Below are positions 8,931 through 16,635 of a stretch of DNA of 64,000 nt, in pieces. The DNA is taken from NCBI GenBank assembly GCA_946886405.1, contig CAMPIO010000001.1:18980-82979 (forward strand), read 5' to 3'. The position numbers and the translations under genes are program-made. Below the pieces are notes generated by a model, which did not search any database, was not told the DNA's origin, and saw only the letters and a program-made list of their open reading frames with translations. The stretch is from an uncultured Pseudoxanthomonas sp. (lineage in GTDB: Bacteria > Pseudomonadota > Gammaproteobacteria > Xanthomonadales > Xanthomonadaceae). Positions within the stretch are counted from its first letter, which is position 1, and each line of letters begins with the position of its first letter.

Positions 8931-9704
8931 ATGAGCCAGTCGACATCGCACACCGCCAACTACCTTGCCATCGCACTCCTTGCCGTCGGTCTCGGCGCAA
9001 CCGCCAGCGCCCAAGCGCAATGGCGGGTGGTGGACAACGCCGCCAACACCAAGCTGCAGGACATGAACGGCCGCATCGGCACGACCAGTGCCAGTGGCAA
9101 CGGCAATGGCACGGTGAACGGCAACCTGCGCGAGCTTTACCAGCAGCAGGTGTTCGAATCGTTCAACGGCAACAACGAGGACAGCAAGGCCGCGCCGGAG
9201 CCCGAAGAAAAACTGCAGCATGCGCAGCCCACCAGGAGTGGCGTGAACATGAATGCGGACAACCGCTGCAAGCAGGCGACCAGCGGCATCGCGCAGCAGC
9301 AGTACCAGTTGTGCCGCGAGATCGTGAACACCGAACTGGCGAAGTACAACTACTCGCTGAAGATGTACGAGGTGACCACGCAGCGCCAGCGCTACCTGGA
9401 CGAACTCAAGCGTCAGCGCGCCAACATCCAGAGCCATGAAGTTGGCAAGCTGCAGGACAACACGAACCGCATCCTCCTGCTGATGTCGCAGATGGAGATC
9501 GACCGCCAGCAGCAGCAGACGTACATGGATGCCTACGTCGCCCGCATCGGGTACCTCCAGGAAGCCAGCAAGACCCTGTCACAGCAGGCGTTGGAGGGCA
9601 AAGGAAGCGCGTCGGCTGGCGTCGGTGGACTCATCGGCGGTGCGGTGGGCATCGGCACGCTGAAGTTGGCGCTGGACGCAGCACAGTCCAAGCGTCGTCA
9701 TTGA
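8931..9704 (+). CDS. virB5: VirB5-like minor pilin component
   Basis: This is a secreted protein with a signal peptide (about 1-30, cut near ASAQAQ). It is rich in Gln and helical, with a long heptad-like region (about 115-215, including QRQRYLDELKRQRANIQ). It resembles the divergent VirB5 of Xanthomonas-type systems in size and helical content, and in lying between virB4 and virB6. Two Cys (about 107 and 124) may form a disulfide. A Gly-rich hydrophobic patch (about 228-248) is near the C-terminus. The name rests on position plus general features, since VirB5 proteins share little sequence. Confidence 0.75.
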   Translation: MSQSTSHTANYLAIALLAVGLGATASAQAQWRVVDNAANTKLQDMNGRIGTTSASGNGNGTVNGNLRELYQQQVFESFNGNNEDSKAAPEPEEKLQHAQPTRSGVNMNADNRCKQATSGIAQQQYQLCREIVNTELAKYNYSLKMYEVTTQRQRYLDELKRQRANIQSHEVGKLQDNTNRILLLMSQMEIDRQQQQTYMDAYVARIGYLQEASKTLSQQALEGKGSASAGVGGLIGGAVGIGTLKLALDAAQSKRRH

Positions 9705-9763
9705 TCTCAGGCGGGATGCACGCCCCGACACAGGACGCGTCGTAGCAGCACGAAGGAATGAAC

Positions 9764-10831
9764 ATGGTGGATTTACCTTCATTGGGTAGCGGATTGGCGG
9801 CGGTGCTGCGCGAAATGGGCGCGGCGCTGGGCGCCGTCGAGCGCTGGGCGTTCTTCAGGCTGGTGTTCGACTGGGTCGACGAGGAGATCAACATCTTCCG
9901 GGACAACCTGCTTGGCGAGATGGCCGAATGGGTGGGTGGTGTCGCCTTCGTCCTGCTCACCCTCTGGGTATTGCTGCAGGGCTATCGCATCGTCACTGGC
10001 CAGTCGCGACAGTTCATGATGGAGCTGGTGGTCAAGTCGCTGAAGTGGGTGCTGATCATCACCGTGGCCACGACGTTCGCGATGGGAAGCAGCAACATCC
10101 ACCAGCTCCTGACCGACGACATGCCGCGCGCGATCAACGAATTGGTGACCGGCGACGACGAGGGTCCCGAGGACTCCATCGACGACAACCTGCAGCAGAT
10201 GGAGCTGGCGATGGTGGCCATCGATGCGCTCTACACGAGCTTCGACGAGACGCTACAGGAAGCCAAGACCCGCACCATGTGGTTCACCGGCGTGGGCGTC
10301 GCTGGCCCATCGCTGATGGGCGGGGCCATCCTCCTGATGTACAAGATGGCGATGGCGCTGTTCGTCGGGCTCGGGCCGTTCTTCATCCTGACACTGGGGT
10401 TCGAGCAGACCAAGGGCATGTTCCAGAAGTGGATCTGGTACGGCGTCGGCACGATGTTCTCGCTGGCGGTGCTCGCCTTCACCGTATCGATGATCTCCAA
10501 GCTGTTGGGCGTGGTGGCGGTGTCGTTCGCCGCGCAGTACCTGACCTTGTTGGCAACCAGTACGTCGCCGCAAGGTATCAGCAGTATGGCGATGCAGCAG
10601 GGCGGCCTGGGTCTTCTGATGACCCTGTTCCTGGTCACCGTACCGCCCATGGCGGCGGCGTTCTTCCAGGGAACCATTGGTCAGTTCATGGCTTACAACG
10701 CGTTTGGGCAAGGGCAAGGGCAAGCGATGCAGCCGACGCGGCCAGGTGGCGGATACGTTCCGGCGTCTGGAGGAGACGCGAGTAATCCGACCAGCGCAGC
10801 AGTGCACAGCCACCGAGGGACGCTCGCATGA
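9764..10831 (+). CDS. virB6: VirB6/TrbL polytopic inner-membrane protein
   Basis: VirB6 is the polytopic channel component of the inner-membrane complex. At least five hydrophobic segments are visible, starting around residues 56-73, 90-105, 180-205, 225-255 and 285-305. TrbL/VirB6 family stretches include GLGPFFILTLGFEQTKGMFQKW. The C-terminal tail after about residue 312 is Gly/Gln/Pro-rich. ATG 9764 is preferred over 9758 because AGGA (9754-9757) then has a 6-base spacing. The 3' end overlaps the next gene as ATGA. A diverged copy of this 3' end reappears near 11931. Confidence 0.92.
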   Translation: MVDLPSLGSGLAAVLREMGAALGAVERWAFFRLVFDWVDEEINIFRDNLLGEMAEWVGGVAFVLLTLWVLLQGYRIVTGQSRQFMMELVVKSLKWVLIITVATTFAMGSSNIHQLLTDDMPRAINELVTGDDEGPEDSIDDNLQQMELAMVAIDALYTSFDETLQEAKTRTMWFTGVGVAGPSLMGGAILLMYKMAMALFVGLGPFFILTLGFEQTKGMFQKWIWYGVGTMFSLAVLAFTVSMISKLLGVVAVSFAAQYLTLLATSTSPQGISSMAMQQGGLGLLMTLFLVTVPPMAAAFFQGTIGQFMAYNAFGQGQGQAMQPTRPGGGYVPASGGDASNPTSAAVHSHRGTLA

Positions 10832-11346
10832 GTGGGAAATGTCTTGAAGGACTTCTGGCGGCCGCTACTTTGGTAGCGTCCGGAGTGCTTTGGTCTGCAA
10901 CAGCGGGCGCGCAGACCGCGTGCCCTCAGGGTGTGACGCCGGGTAGTTCGCAATGCCTGCCCACTCCTCAGGGTGGAAGCCAAGCGATTCAAGCGCCGGC
11001 TCCTCGCTGGAAGCTGACGTGGGGAGCCATTGCTCTTGATCAAAGTACGGTCTCAATTGGCACAGCAACCGGACAGGTCTCCCGCCGAGCCGCGCTGAAA
11101 GAGGCTAAGGAGAAGTGCGAGTCAATTGGAGGAAAAGACTGCAGGATCATCCTTTACTACGAAAATCAATGTGCTGCGATAGCAGAGCCTGTGGCGGATA
11201 TCGAACCAATGATCGCGTCATATAAGGTTGGCCTCTCATCGCAGGAAGCGATAGATAGGGCAGTTCAAGAATGCGAAACAAAAAACAATGACGGGAGCTG
11301 CAAGCCAATATATTCAAGTTGCACAACTCCTATAAGAGTCAGATGA
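10828..11346 (+). CDS. DUF4189 secreted protein, copy 1
   Basis: This is an exported protein of unknown function with a signal peptide (about 1-29, ending TAGAQ) and a DUF4189-type domain: APRWKLTWGAIALD, GQVSRRAALKEAKEKC, GGKDCRIILYYENQC and a C-terminal Cys pair. About eight Cys in the mature part suggest disulfides in the periplasm. It starts inside the virB6 stop (ATGA), so it is made together with VirB6 and may serve the T4SS. Codon use is visibly more A+T-rich than in the virB genes, which suggests separate origin. Its stop overlaps the ATG of the broken copy 2. Confidence 0.8.
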   Translation: MSGKCLEGLLAAATLVASGVLWSATAGAQTACPQGVTPGSSQCLPTPQGGSQAIQAPAPRWKLTWGAIALDQSTVSIGTATGQVSRRAALKEAKEKCESIGGKDCRIILYYENQCAAIAEPVADIEPMIASYKVGLSSQEAIDRAVQECETKNNDGSCKPIYSSCTTPIRVR

Positions 11347-11871
11347 GTTTGAGTAGCGATATGGAGTTTATTGGCCTGACTATATTTCTTCTATCGACAC
11401 TGGGGCAGTCCCCCGTGGCGAAAGCCCATACTGCATGCCCCCAAGGAGTAACGCTTGGAAGTTCACAGTGCTTGCCGACGGGACCAGGCGCTACGCAGGC
11501 TCTTTCGCCATCGCTGCATGGGTGGAAAACGACGTGGGACGATCTCGCATCAGATGCGGAAGTTACTGTAATGGGTACCTCCTCTGATCAATCATCGCGA
11601 CGCGAAGCGGAAGGCCGCCATAGCGAAATGCCAATCGATGGGTGGGCAAGACTGCAAGATCACACTGGCCTAAGAAAACCAATGCGTCTTGATCGCAGGG
11701 CCGGTGGCCAATCTCGAGAGCTTCAAGCCTATGCATTCCCGAGGACCTATGGTTGAGATAACAAGCAATTTCGCACTTTGGGAATGCGCTCTCACAAACC
11801 AGGAAACGCGCGCTAGATCATCTACTCGAATTGTACTTGACCCGTACTCGTCAACTTGGCCTGACCCATAA
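11343..11871 (+). pseudogene. Broken DUF4189 gene, copy 2 (frameshift plus nonsense)
   Basis: From ATG 11343 the frame encodes a signal peptide and the family opening TACPQGVTLGSSQCLP. Near 11605-11612 the homology jumps frame: the shifted frame reads AKRKAAIAKCQSMGGQDCKIT, matching SRRAALKEAKEKC..GGKDCRI of copy 1. There, TAA (11671-11673) replaces the Tyr codon of the family YENQC. The same frame then continues ENQCVLIAGPVANLE and so on to 11871. Two separate lesions mean this copy is dead unless the assembly is wrong. It keeps the overlapping start with copy 1. Confidence 0.8.
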
Positions 11872-11930
11872 CCCTCAATAAGGATGTTGGATGAAGCGAG
11901 AGAGTACGTTTCTGTTTAGCTGCACGGGGC

Positions 11931-12142
11931 CACCTGTTCCTGGTCGCCGTACCACTCATGGCGGCGGCGTTCTTCCAGGGAACTGTTGGTCAGTTCAAAG
12001 CTTGCAACGCGTGCTGGCAGGGCGGGCGGCTCAGCCGAATCCGGCACAGCCAGACGTTCTGTATCCCAATGCGCCAGCGGTGGCACCCAACACAAGTATT
12101 ACGACTGCGGCCCCGCAGACTCCGCAGAGGACATACGGATGA
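11931..12142 (+). pseudogene. Displaced 3' fragment of a second virB6
   Basis: Bases 11933-12015 align with the resident virB6 at 10624-10706 with about eight differences by eye, encoding LFLVAVPLMAAAFFQGTVGQF. After a frame change near 12010-12030 a Pro/Ala-rich tail follows (AAQPNPAQPDVLYPNAP, then an end TYG-stop at 12140-12142). Its stop overlaps the start of DUF4189 copy 3 as ATGA, exactly as resident virB6 overlaps copy 1. The tail differs wholly from the resident tail, so this is an end from another virB6 allele. There is no plausible start codon of its own. Confidence 0.75.
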
Positions 12143-12648
12143 TTGAGTTGATGAGTCATAGCTCGCTGCGCCTCGCCCCCATGCTTCTGCTGACGTTTGT
12201 TGCCGTATCGGCAGAGGCTCAGATGGCATGTCCGCAAGGCGTGACGCCTGGAAGCTCGCAGTGCTTACCCAGTGGTGGTGGGGGTGCAGCGCCTCCTCCA
12301 GCCCCGCGCTGGCGGCTTACTTGGGGTGCCATGGTCGAGGATACGGTTACTGGTTATGTTGGCACATCTACTGGCCAGTTCAGTCGCCGGGCGGCGCGCC
12401 AAGTAGCCATGAGGAAGTGCGTAGGAATGGGCGGCATGAATTGCAAGCCGATCTTTGACTACAAGAACAACTGTGCGGTTGTTGTAGAGCCTGTGGAGTT
12501 CATCCATGGCAGTTCGATTGCCGTATATCGAGACGGATCAAGCGTGGAGGATGCGTCAGGCGTCGCACTTGCATACTGCAAGCAACAAAACGGGCGAGAG
12601 TGCAAAGTGAACTACGCGAACTGCACTAGCCCAGTACTTGTGAATTGA
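12139..12648 (+). CDS. DUF4189 secreted protein, copy 3
   Basis: This is an intact 169-residue exported protein. The signal peptide is about 1-27 (LLLTFVAVSAEAQ), followed by the same DUF4189 pattern as copy 1: MACPQGVTPGSSQCLP, APRWRLTWGAM, GQFSRRAARQVAMRKC, NCKPIFDYKNNC, and a C-terminal NYANCTSP. It begins within the stop of the displaced virB6 tail (ATGA). Function is unknown; periplasmic and disulfide-bonded by inference. The start at 12139 fits the coupling seen at the first copy; ATG 12154 is an alternative. Confidence 0.75.
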   Translation: MIELMSHSSLRLAPMLLLTFVAVSAEAQMACPQGVTPGSSQCLPSGGGGAAPPPAPRWRLTWGAMVEDTVTGYVGTSTGQFSRRAARQVAMRKCVGMGGMNCKPIFDYKNNCAVVVEPVEFIHGSSIAVYRDGSSVEDASGVALAYCKQQNGRECKVNYANCTSPVLVN

Positions 12649-12680
12649 ACGTCGCTTTTACAGTTCGATAGGGATATTGA

Positions 12681-13082
12681 ATGAACGTCAGGAATGTCTT
12701 GCTTTTAAGTTTCATGGCCGTTTCGGGCTGCGCATCCATCCCGGCGAACTTGGCAGCCAAGAAGTGGGTTGGACGGAGCATGGGTGAAGCGAGTTCTGTT
12801 TTCGGTGAGCCCGTCCACTTGAAGGCGCAGGACGATGGACGAACGGTGGGGGTCTGGCATCTCGAGCGCTATATGGAGGAGCTCAGGCCCGTTGGAAACG
12901 TGATGGGGCGTGATGCTGGTGGAAGGCCCGTGCTTCATCCCGTCCATGAGATGAGACAGAACAGGTACGCATGCGAGGTAACGCTGGTAAGCGAGGGTGA
13001 CCGGATTGTTTCCGCCAAGGTTCGGCCGATCGCCGGCATGGGGCCGCTGTTGGCGGGAGGTTGCGCTCAGGAAGGGCTATGA
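12681..13082 (+). CDS. Small lipoprotein of unknown function
   Basis: This is a 133-residue protein with a lipobox AVSGC (Cys17). The mature part has the pattern WVGRSMGEASSVFGEP..GRTVGVWHLERY..CEVTLVSEGDRIVSAKV, which recalls small BamE/OmlA-fold envelope lipoproteins. That likeness is weak and from pattern only. It lies between the DUF4189 genes and the first effector pair and is read in the same direction. Confidence 0.6.
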   Translation: MNVRNVLLLSFMAVSGCASIPANLAAKKWVGRSMGEASSVFGEPVHLKAQDDGRTVGVWHLERYMEELRPVGNVMGRDAGGRPVLHPVHEMRQNRYACEVTLVSEGDRIVSAKVRPIAGMGPLLAGGCAQEGL

Positions 13083-13222
13083 GGATGACCAAACGAATCA
13101 ACGACCGGATCCCTGAAAGTGAACGCCAATGCATCTGCCCGACATGTAAAGACGCTTGCGTCGGCAGTGCGCATCGCAGGCAGGTTCGAATGCGACGCCG
13201 CGTGCCGCACGGTAGCGCTGTC

Positions 13223-13930
13223 ATGAAGACGCGTCAGCCATGGCGTGCAGATGACTCTTTCAGCGTACGCGCGCGCGTGGCCGTCAGATTGATGGCGCGT
13301 TCACTGCTTCCCGCTGCGCTGTTATGGGTTTCCGCATGTTCGCAAGGACAGGATATGAACACTACGACTGATGCCCCAACCGAAGAAGGTGAGCCCCTCC
13401 GGAAGCTCAATCCGGCGCCGAAGCGCGGCTACGTCGTCACCATGACGTTGAAGGACGCGCCTGGACCGTTCGCCTCCATCGAAGGAGTTGCGCAGTACAC
13501 CGTGGAGAATTCGGCCGAGTGCGGGAAGAAGATTCCAATAGCGGGTGTGTTTCCCCGGATCAGCACCAATGAGCCCTTCGTGCTGACCCGTGTATCCGAA
13601 AGCGAGTATCGGGGGATCGTGTATGCCGACCTGGTGCTGGATGAGGATTACTTCGGACGCGGCGTATGCCGATGGGCGTTTGTGGAAGCGCGCGTCCGGC
13701 TTCGGGCAACGGATGACGAAAGGGACGCCAGATTCGTACCCAGCATTGTCGCGGAGTCCATTGTTGCTGGTGAATCCGATACGAGGTATTTCTGGAAAGA
13801 GCTCTACCCGCGTGTCAAAGATTACGATGCATATCCGGTATTCGGCGAAGCCAGTCTCGATAGTGTTCCTTCGGATAAGCGCGGAGAGTTCTTCACGATC
13901 ACCCTGAATTCTGAGGAGGCCGCGCCATGA
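13223..13930 (+). CDS. Lipoprotein, putative immunity protein for the adjacent lipase
   Basis: A lipoprotein signal (LLPAALLWVSAC) precedes a polar periplasmic domain (GYVVTMTLKDAPGPFASIEGVAQYTVENSAECGKK). The gene ends in an ATGA overlap with the lipase gene, so the two are made together. In Xanthomonadales bacterial-killing T4SSs, envelope-directed effectors are encoded beside periplasmic lipoprotein inhibitors (X-Tfi), and this arrangement fits. The start is uncertain: ATG 13079 overlaps the preceding stop but would bury the signal; ATG 13223 and ATG 13291 (giving MARSLLPAALLWVSAC) are more sensible. I recognise no named domain. Confidence 0.6.
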   Translation: MKTRQPWRADDSFSVRARVAVRLMARSLLPAALLWVSACSQGQDMNTTTDAPTEEGEPLRKLNPAPKRGYVVTMTLKDAPGPFASIEGVAQYTVENSAECGKKIPIAGVFPRISTNEPFVLTRVSESEYRGIVYADLVLDEDYFGRGVCRWAFVEARVRLRATDDERDARFVPSIVAESIVAGESDTRYFWKELYPRVKDYDAYPVFGEASLDSVPSDKRGEFFTITLNSEEAAP

Positions 13931-15219
13931 GTTTTGGGTCGCAAGCCTATGCAGGACTGGCGGATGATTCCTATCGGGATCGGTCCGCAGGCATCCGTCC
14001 GAGTGGCGAGGAAGAGAGGGTCACGATCGAGGGTGTCGACTACAAGATCCTTGAGCACGTCGACAGCAAGAGGACCGGATATCAAGGCACGATCTATCGG
14101 CGAGTTGACGGCGGAGAGATCGTGGTCGCTCATCGTGGCACCGAGCAGACATGGAAGGATGGCGTCGTCACCGACGGTTCGATGGTGCTGAGCCGGATCA
14201 ACCCGCAGGCCAACGAGGCGATCGAGTTGACGAGGCGTGCGGTCGCTCTCGCCAGGCAAGAAGGCATGCAGCCTGGAAAGACCACCCCGGAAGTTACCGT
14301 CACCGGCCACTCCCTAGGTGGGACACTGGCTCAGATCGCGGCGCATCACTTCGATCTGCGGGGCGAGACGTTCAATGCGTACGGCGCGGCCAGTCTTGAT
14401 CGCCGCATCCCTGAAGGCGGCGACAAGGTGCGCAACCACGTGATGGCGGCCGATACCGTCAGCGCGGCCAGTCCACACTACGGATTGGTCAAGGTGTATG
14501 CGACCGAGAAGGAGGTGGCGACATTGCAGGCCTCCGGCTACCACAGCAACCGCCTGCTCGATGTCGTCACGCCCGACAATCCTTTTCTGGCTGCAGGCGC
14601 TTCGTTGGGCTCGCATTCGATGCACCATTTCCTTCCGGTCGATGGCAAGGGCGCGCGCGACCGCTCCGTGCTCGACGACCCCCGCGCGAGCGCCCTTGCC
14701 GAAGAGAACCGCCGCGCGATCGCTGGCTATCGGGACGATGTGGAGGATCTGCGCCGGGGTATCACCGTGATTTCCCGCGGCCCGTTCGGTGCGTTGCGCG
14801 ACGGGTTCGATGCCGCGCGCGGCCCACTCCTGCCGGGAGAGCCCGCTGCGCGCGAGGGACGTACCGGTCAAGCGCGACCGCTATCGGAATGGGGGGCGCT
14901 GGCAGCGACCGCGAAGAGCGTGAACGAACGCGCCCGTGCAGAGCGGGAGGTCGGGGACGAGTCTTTCCCGTTCCATCCGCCGCTCCGGTCGGACGCACGG
15001 TCTCCGTCGTCGGAAGTGGAGCGCCTGTTGAAGGCGGCGCGGACGGGTGACCCAGGTGCGTTGCGCGCCGCGCAGGAAGAACTGCAGGCATCCGACTTCG
15101 GTCAGGCCTGGCTTGCGCGCGTGTACGAGCGCCAGGGCGAAATTCCGCGACAACTGCCAACGCAGGAAGCCTTGCAGCGTGAAGCCATCGAGCCTTCCAT
15201 GTCCCACATGGCGCGATGA
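13927..15219 (+). CDS. Class 3 lipase-type T4SS effector candidate
   Basis: This is an alpha/beta-hydrolase of the lipase class 3 type. The nucleophile elbow GHSLGG places Ser129 at residues 127-132, and SHSMHHF puts His233/234 where the catalytic His is expected. The upstream stretch IVVAHRGTEQTWKDGV matches the family oxyanion region. There is no signal peptide, consistent with T4SS delivery. The probable target is membrane phospholipid of rival bacteria. After about residue 250 the protein is charged and variable and ends in a short helical segment (about 365-405). No typical XVIPCD secretion domain is apparent. It overlaps the putative immunity gene by 4 bases. Confidence 0.75.
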   Translation: MSFGSQAYAGLADDSYRDRSAGIRPSGEEERVTIEGVDYKILEHVDSKRTGYQGTIYRRVDGGEIVVAHRGTEQTWKDGVVTDGSMVLSRINPQANEAIELTRRAVALARQEGMQPGKTTPEVTVTGHSLGGTLAQIAAHHFDLRGETFNAYGAASLDRRIPEGGDKVRNHVMAADTVSAASPHYGLVKVYATEKEVATLQASGYHSNRLLDVVTPDNPFLAAGASLGSHSMHHFLPVDGKGARDRSVLDDPRASALAEENRRAIAGYRDDVEDLRRGITVISRGPFGALRDGFDAARGPLLPGEPAAREGRTGQARPLSEWGALAATAKSVNERARAEREVGDESFPFHPPLRSDARSPSSEVERLLKAARTGDPGALRAAQEELQASDFGQAWLARVYERQGEIPRQLPTQEALQREAIEPSMSHMAR

Positions 15220-15272
15220 ATGGATTGTGTCCGGAGGGCCTCGTCGGGCCTTCGCCTATAAGGAGCATGACG

Positions 15273-15632
15273 ATGAAGAAGACCATCAAACTCGGAATCC
15301 TGTTCAGCCTGTTGGTGCTGTTCGATCTCAGCGCCCAGTCCAGCAGTGGCTACTATCAGCGGCTGTACTATCGCATGGACGATCCGTTCGTCTTCTGCAC
15401 GCAAGGCCAGGACATCAAGCGTAATCCCGCGCCTTGCTGGAAGCCGATGCCGCCGTTCACCGGTGCCTACATGCTGATGCCCTATTGCGATCCGCCGAAT
15501 CCCTACGGGAAGCCCTGGACGCAGGACGACACGCTCTCCTTCGCGCAGTACAAGGCGGTGTGTCCCAAAGCGATCACCTCCGGCCGTTGGGAGGGCGCGG
15601 GCCGCCCGGAATACACCCCGATCAGTCATTGA
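15273..15632 (+). CDS. Small exported protein of unknown function
   Basis: This is a 119-residue protein with a clear signal peptide (MKKTIKLGILFSLLVLFDLSAQ). The mature part is rich in Tyr, Pro and Cys (YYRMDDPFVFC, KRNPAPCWKPMPPF, MPYCDPP, YKAVCPK), with four Cys likely paired. ATG 15273 is set by AAGGAG (15260-15265) at 7-base spacing. It sits between the lipase effector and the next lipoprotein and could be a further immunity or envelope factor. No family recognised. Confidence 0.6.
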   Translation: MKKTIKLGILFSLLVLFDLSAQSSSGYYQRLYYRMDDPFVFCTQGQDIKRNPAPCWKPMPPFTGAYMLMPYCDPPNPYGKPWTQDDTLSFAQYKAVCPKAITSGRWEGAGRPEYTPISH

Positions 15633-15672
15633 TGCCCATTCTTGTGGAATCGCCTACATGAGGTCGCCGCAC

Positions 15673-16539
15673 ATGAAACAGCTTTCCCCCCTGCTCTTGG
15701 CCGCGATGGCCGCGCTCGCTGTCGGATGCGATGCGCAGGCGCCGCAAAGCGTGGATGCGGCGACCCAGGCAACACCCCCTCAGACGAAGGAACAGGACAT
15801 GTCAGAGCTGAAACCGCCTACCGCGGACAGCGTGTTGTATTTCATCTACCAACGCGACGGCGATGGTGCGGTCAGTTACAAGGTCGACGGCGGCGCCACC
15901 GTCAGCTACTGGTACGGCCATGCGTTCGATCTGAAAGGAAAGCATTACTTCACTGGCTTCGGCAGCAAAAGCGAGGGCGAAGGTCCAGAGGGCGAGAACG
16001 GGATGATGGATCCCGAGCATGTCGCCATCTCCCAGGCGACCTTCACGCGCGTCGAGAAGGATGGCAAGCCCGAGTGGTCCAAGCCTGATACGGACGGTTA
16101 TGTCGGCGAGTTCGGCAGGATGGGACGGGCGGAACAGATCGATGATTCGCGAAAGGCGCAGTCGTTCACCACCGGCGACGGCCGTTATCTTCTGGCCGTA
16201 CCGACCCTGGATTTCGTGAACGGCACGGACGTACGCATGTTCGCCTTGCTTCTCTTCGACCCTGGCAGCGTGGACGCACTGGGATTCAGGCAATGGGGCT
16301 ATCTCGGGAGCATCCCCGTCAGCTACGACAACAGTGACGCGTGCGATGGCGGAGAGGTGATGCCTTGTGCCGCAAGCAGCGGGACGCTGGCATTCGAGCA
16401 GACGGGTGCGGGTCTACCTGATCTCAAGGTTGTCTCGAAGGGAACCACCATCGCCGCGCCCGGGAAGGTTCGCGACATGACGGAAGCAGACACTGTGGTC
16501 TACACCTTCGATCAGGCGAAGCAAAGCTACGAGAAGTAA
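15673..16539 (+). CDS. Lipoprotein, putative immunity protein for the peptidoglycan hydrolase
   Basis: A lipobox (ALAVGC) and a Thr/Gln-rich linker precede a beta-rich domain of about 235 residues (SVLYFIYQRDGDGAVSYKVDG, DGRYLLAVPTLDFVNGTDVR). In X. citri the T4SS peptidoglycan hydrolase XAC2609 is blocked by the lipoprotein XAC2610 encoded next to it. This gene holds the equivalent place before a cell-wall hydrolase, and its lipoprotein, beta-rich make-up fits. I cannot confirm homology by eye. The start at 15673 uses the TGAGG upstream; ATG 15658 is possible. Confidence 0.55.
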   Translation: MKQLSPLLLAAMAALAVGCDAQAPQSVDAATQATPPQTKEQDMSELKPPTADSVLYFIYQRDGDGAVSYKVDGGATVSYWYGHAFDLKGKHYFTGFGSKSEGEGPEGENGMMDPEHVAISQATFTRVEKDGKPEWSKPDTDGYVGEFGRMGRAEQIDDSRKAQSFTTGDGRYLLAVPTLDFVNGTDVRMFALLLFDPGSVDALGFRQWGYLGSIPVSYDNSDACDGGEVMPCAASSGTLAFEQTGAGLPDLKVVSKGTTIAAPGKVRDMTEADTVVYTFDQAKQSYEK

Positions 16540-16635
16540 GCCGATTCACAGTTGACCGACTTGTATCAGGCCCATGGAGGGGCCCGGTTGACGTCCAGCG
16601 ACCCCGAGTCGCGTACCTCAGCAAAGGAGCCAACG

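Noticed and set aside
11891..12142. Independent gene starting at 11891 or 11958
   Set aside because: The homologous part and the tail lie in different frames, and the match is to the interior and end of virB6, so a displaced fragment explains it better.
13079..13222. N-terminal extension of the lipase-associated lipoprotein from ATG 13079, with CxCPxCxxxC-like Cys
   Set aside because: It would place the lipoprotein signal about 76 residues inside the protein, which would not work for export; kept only as a possible upstream frame.
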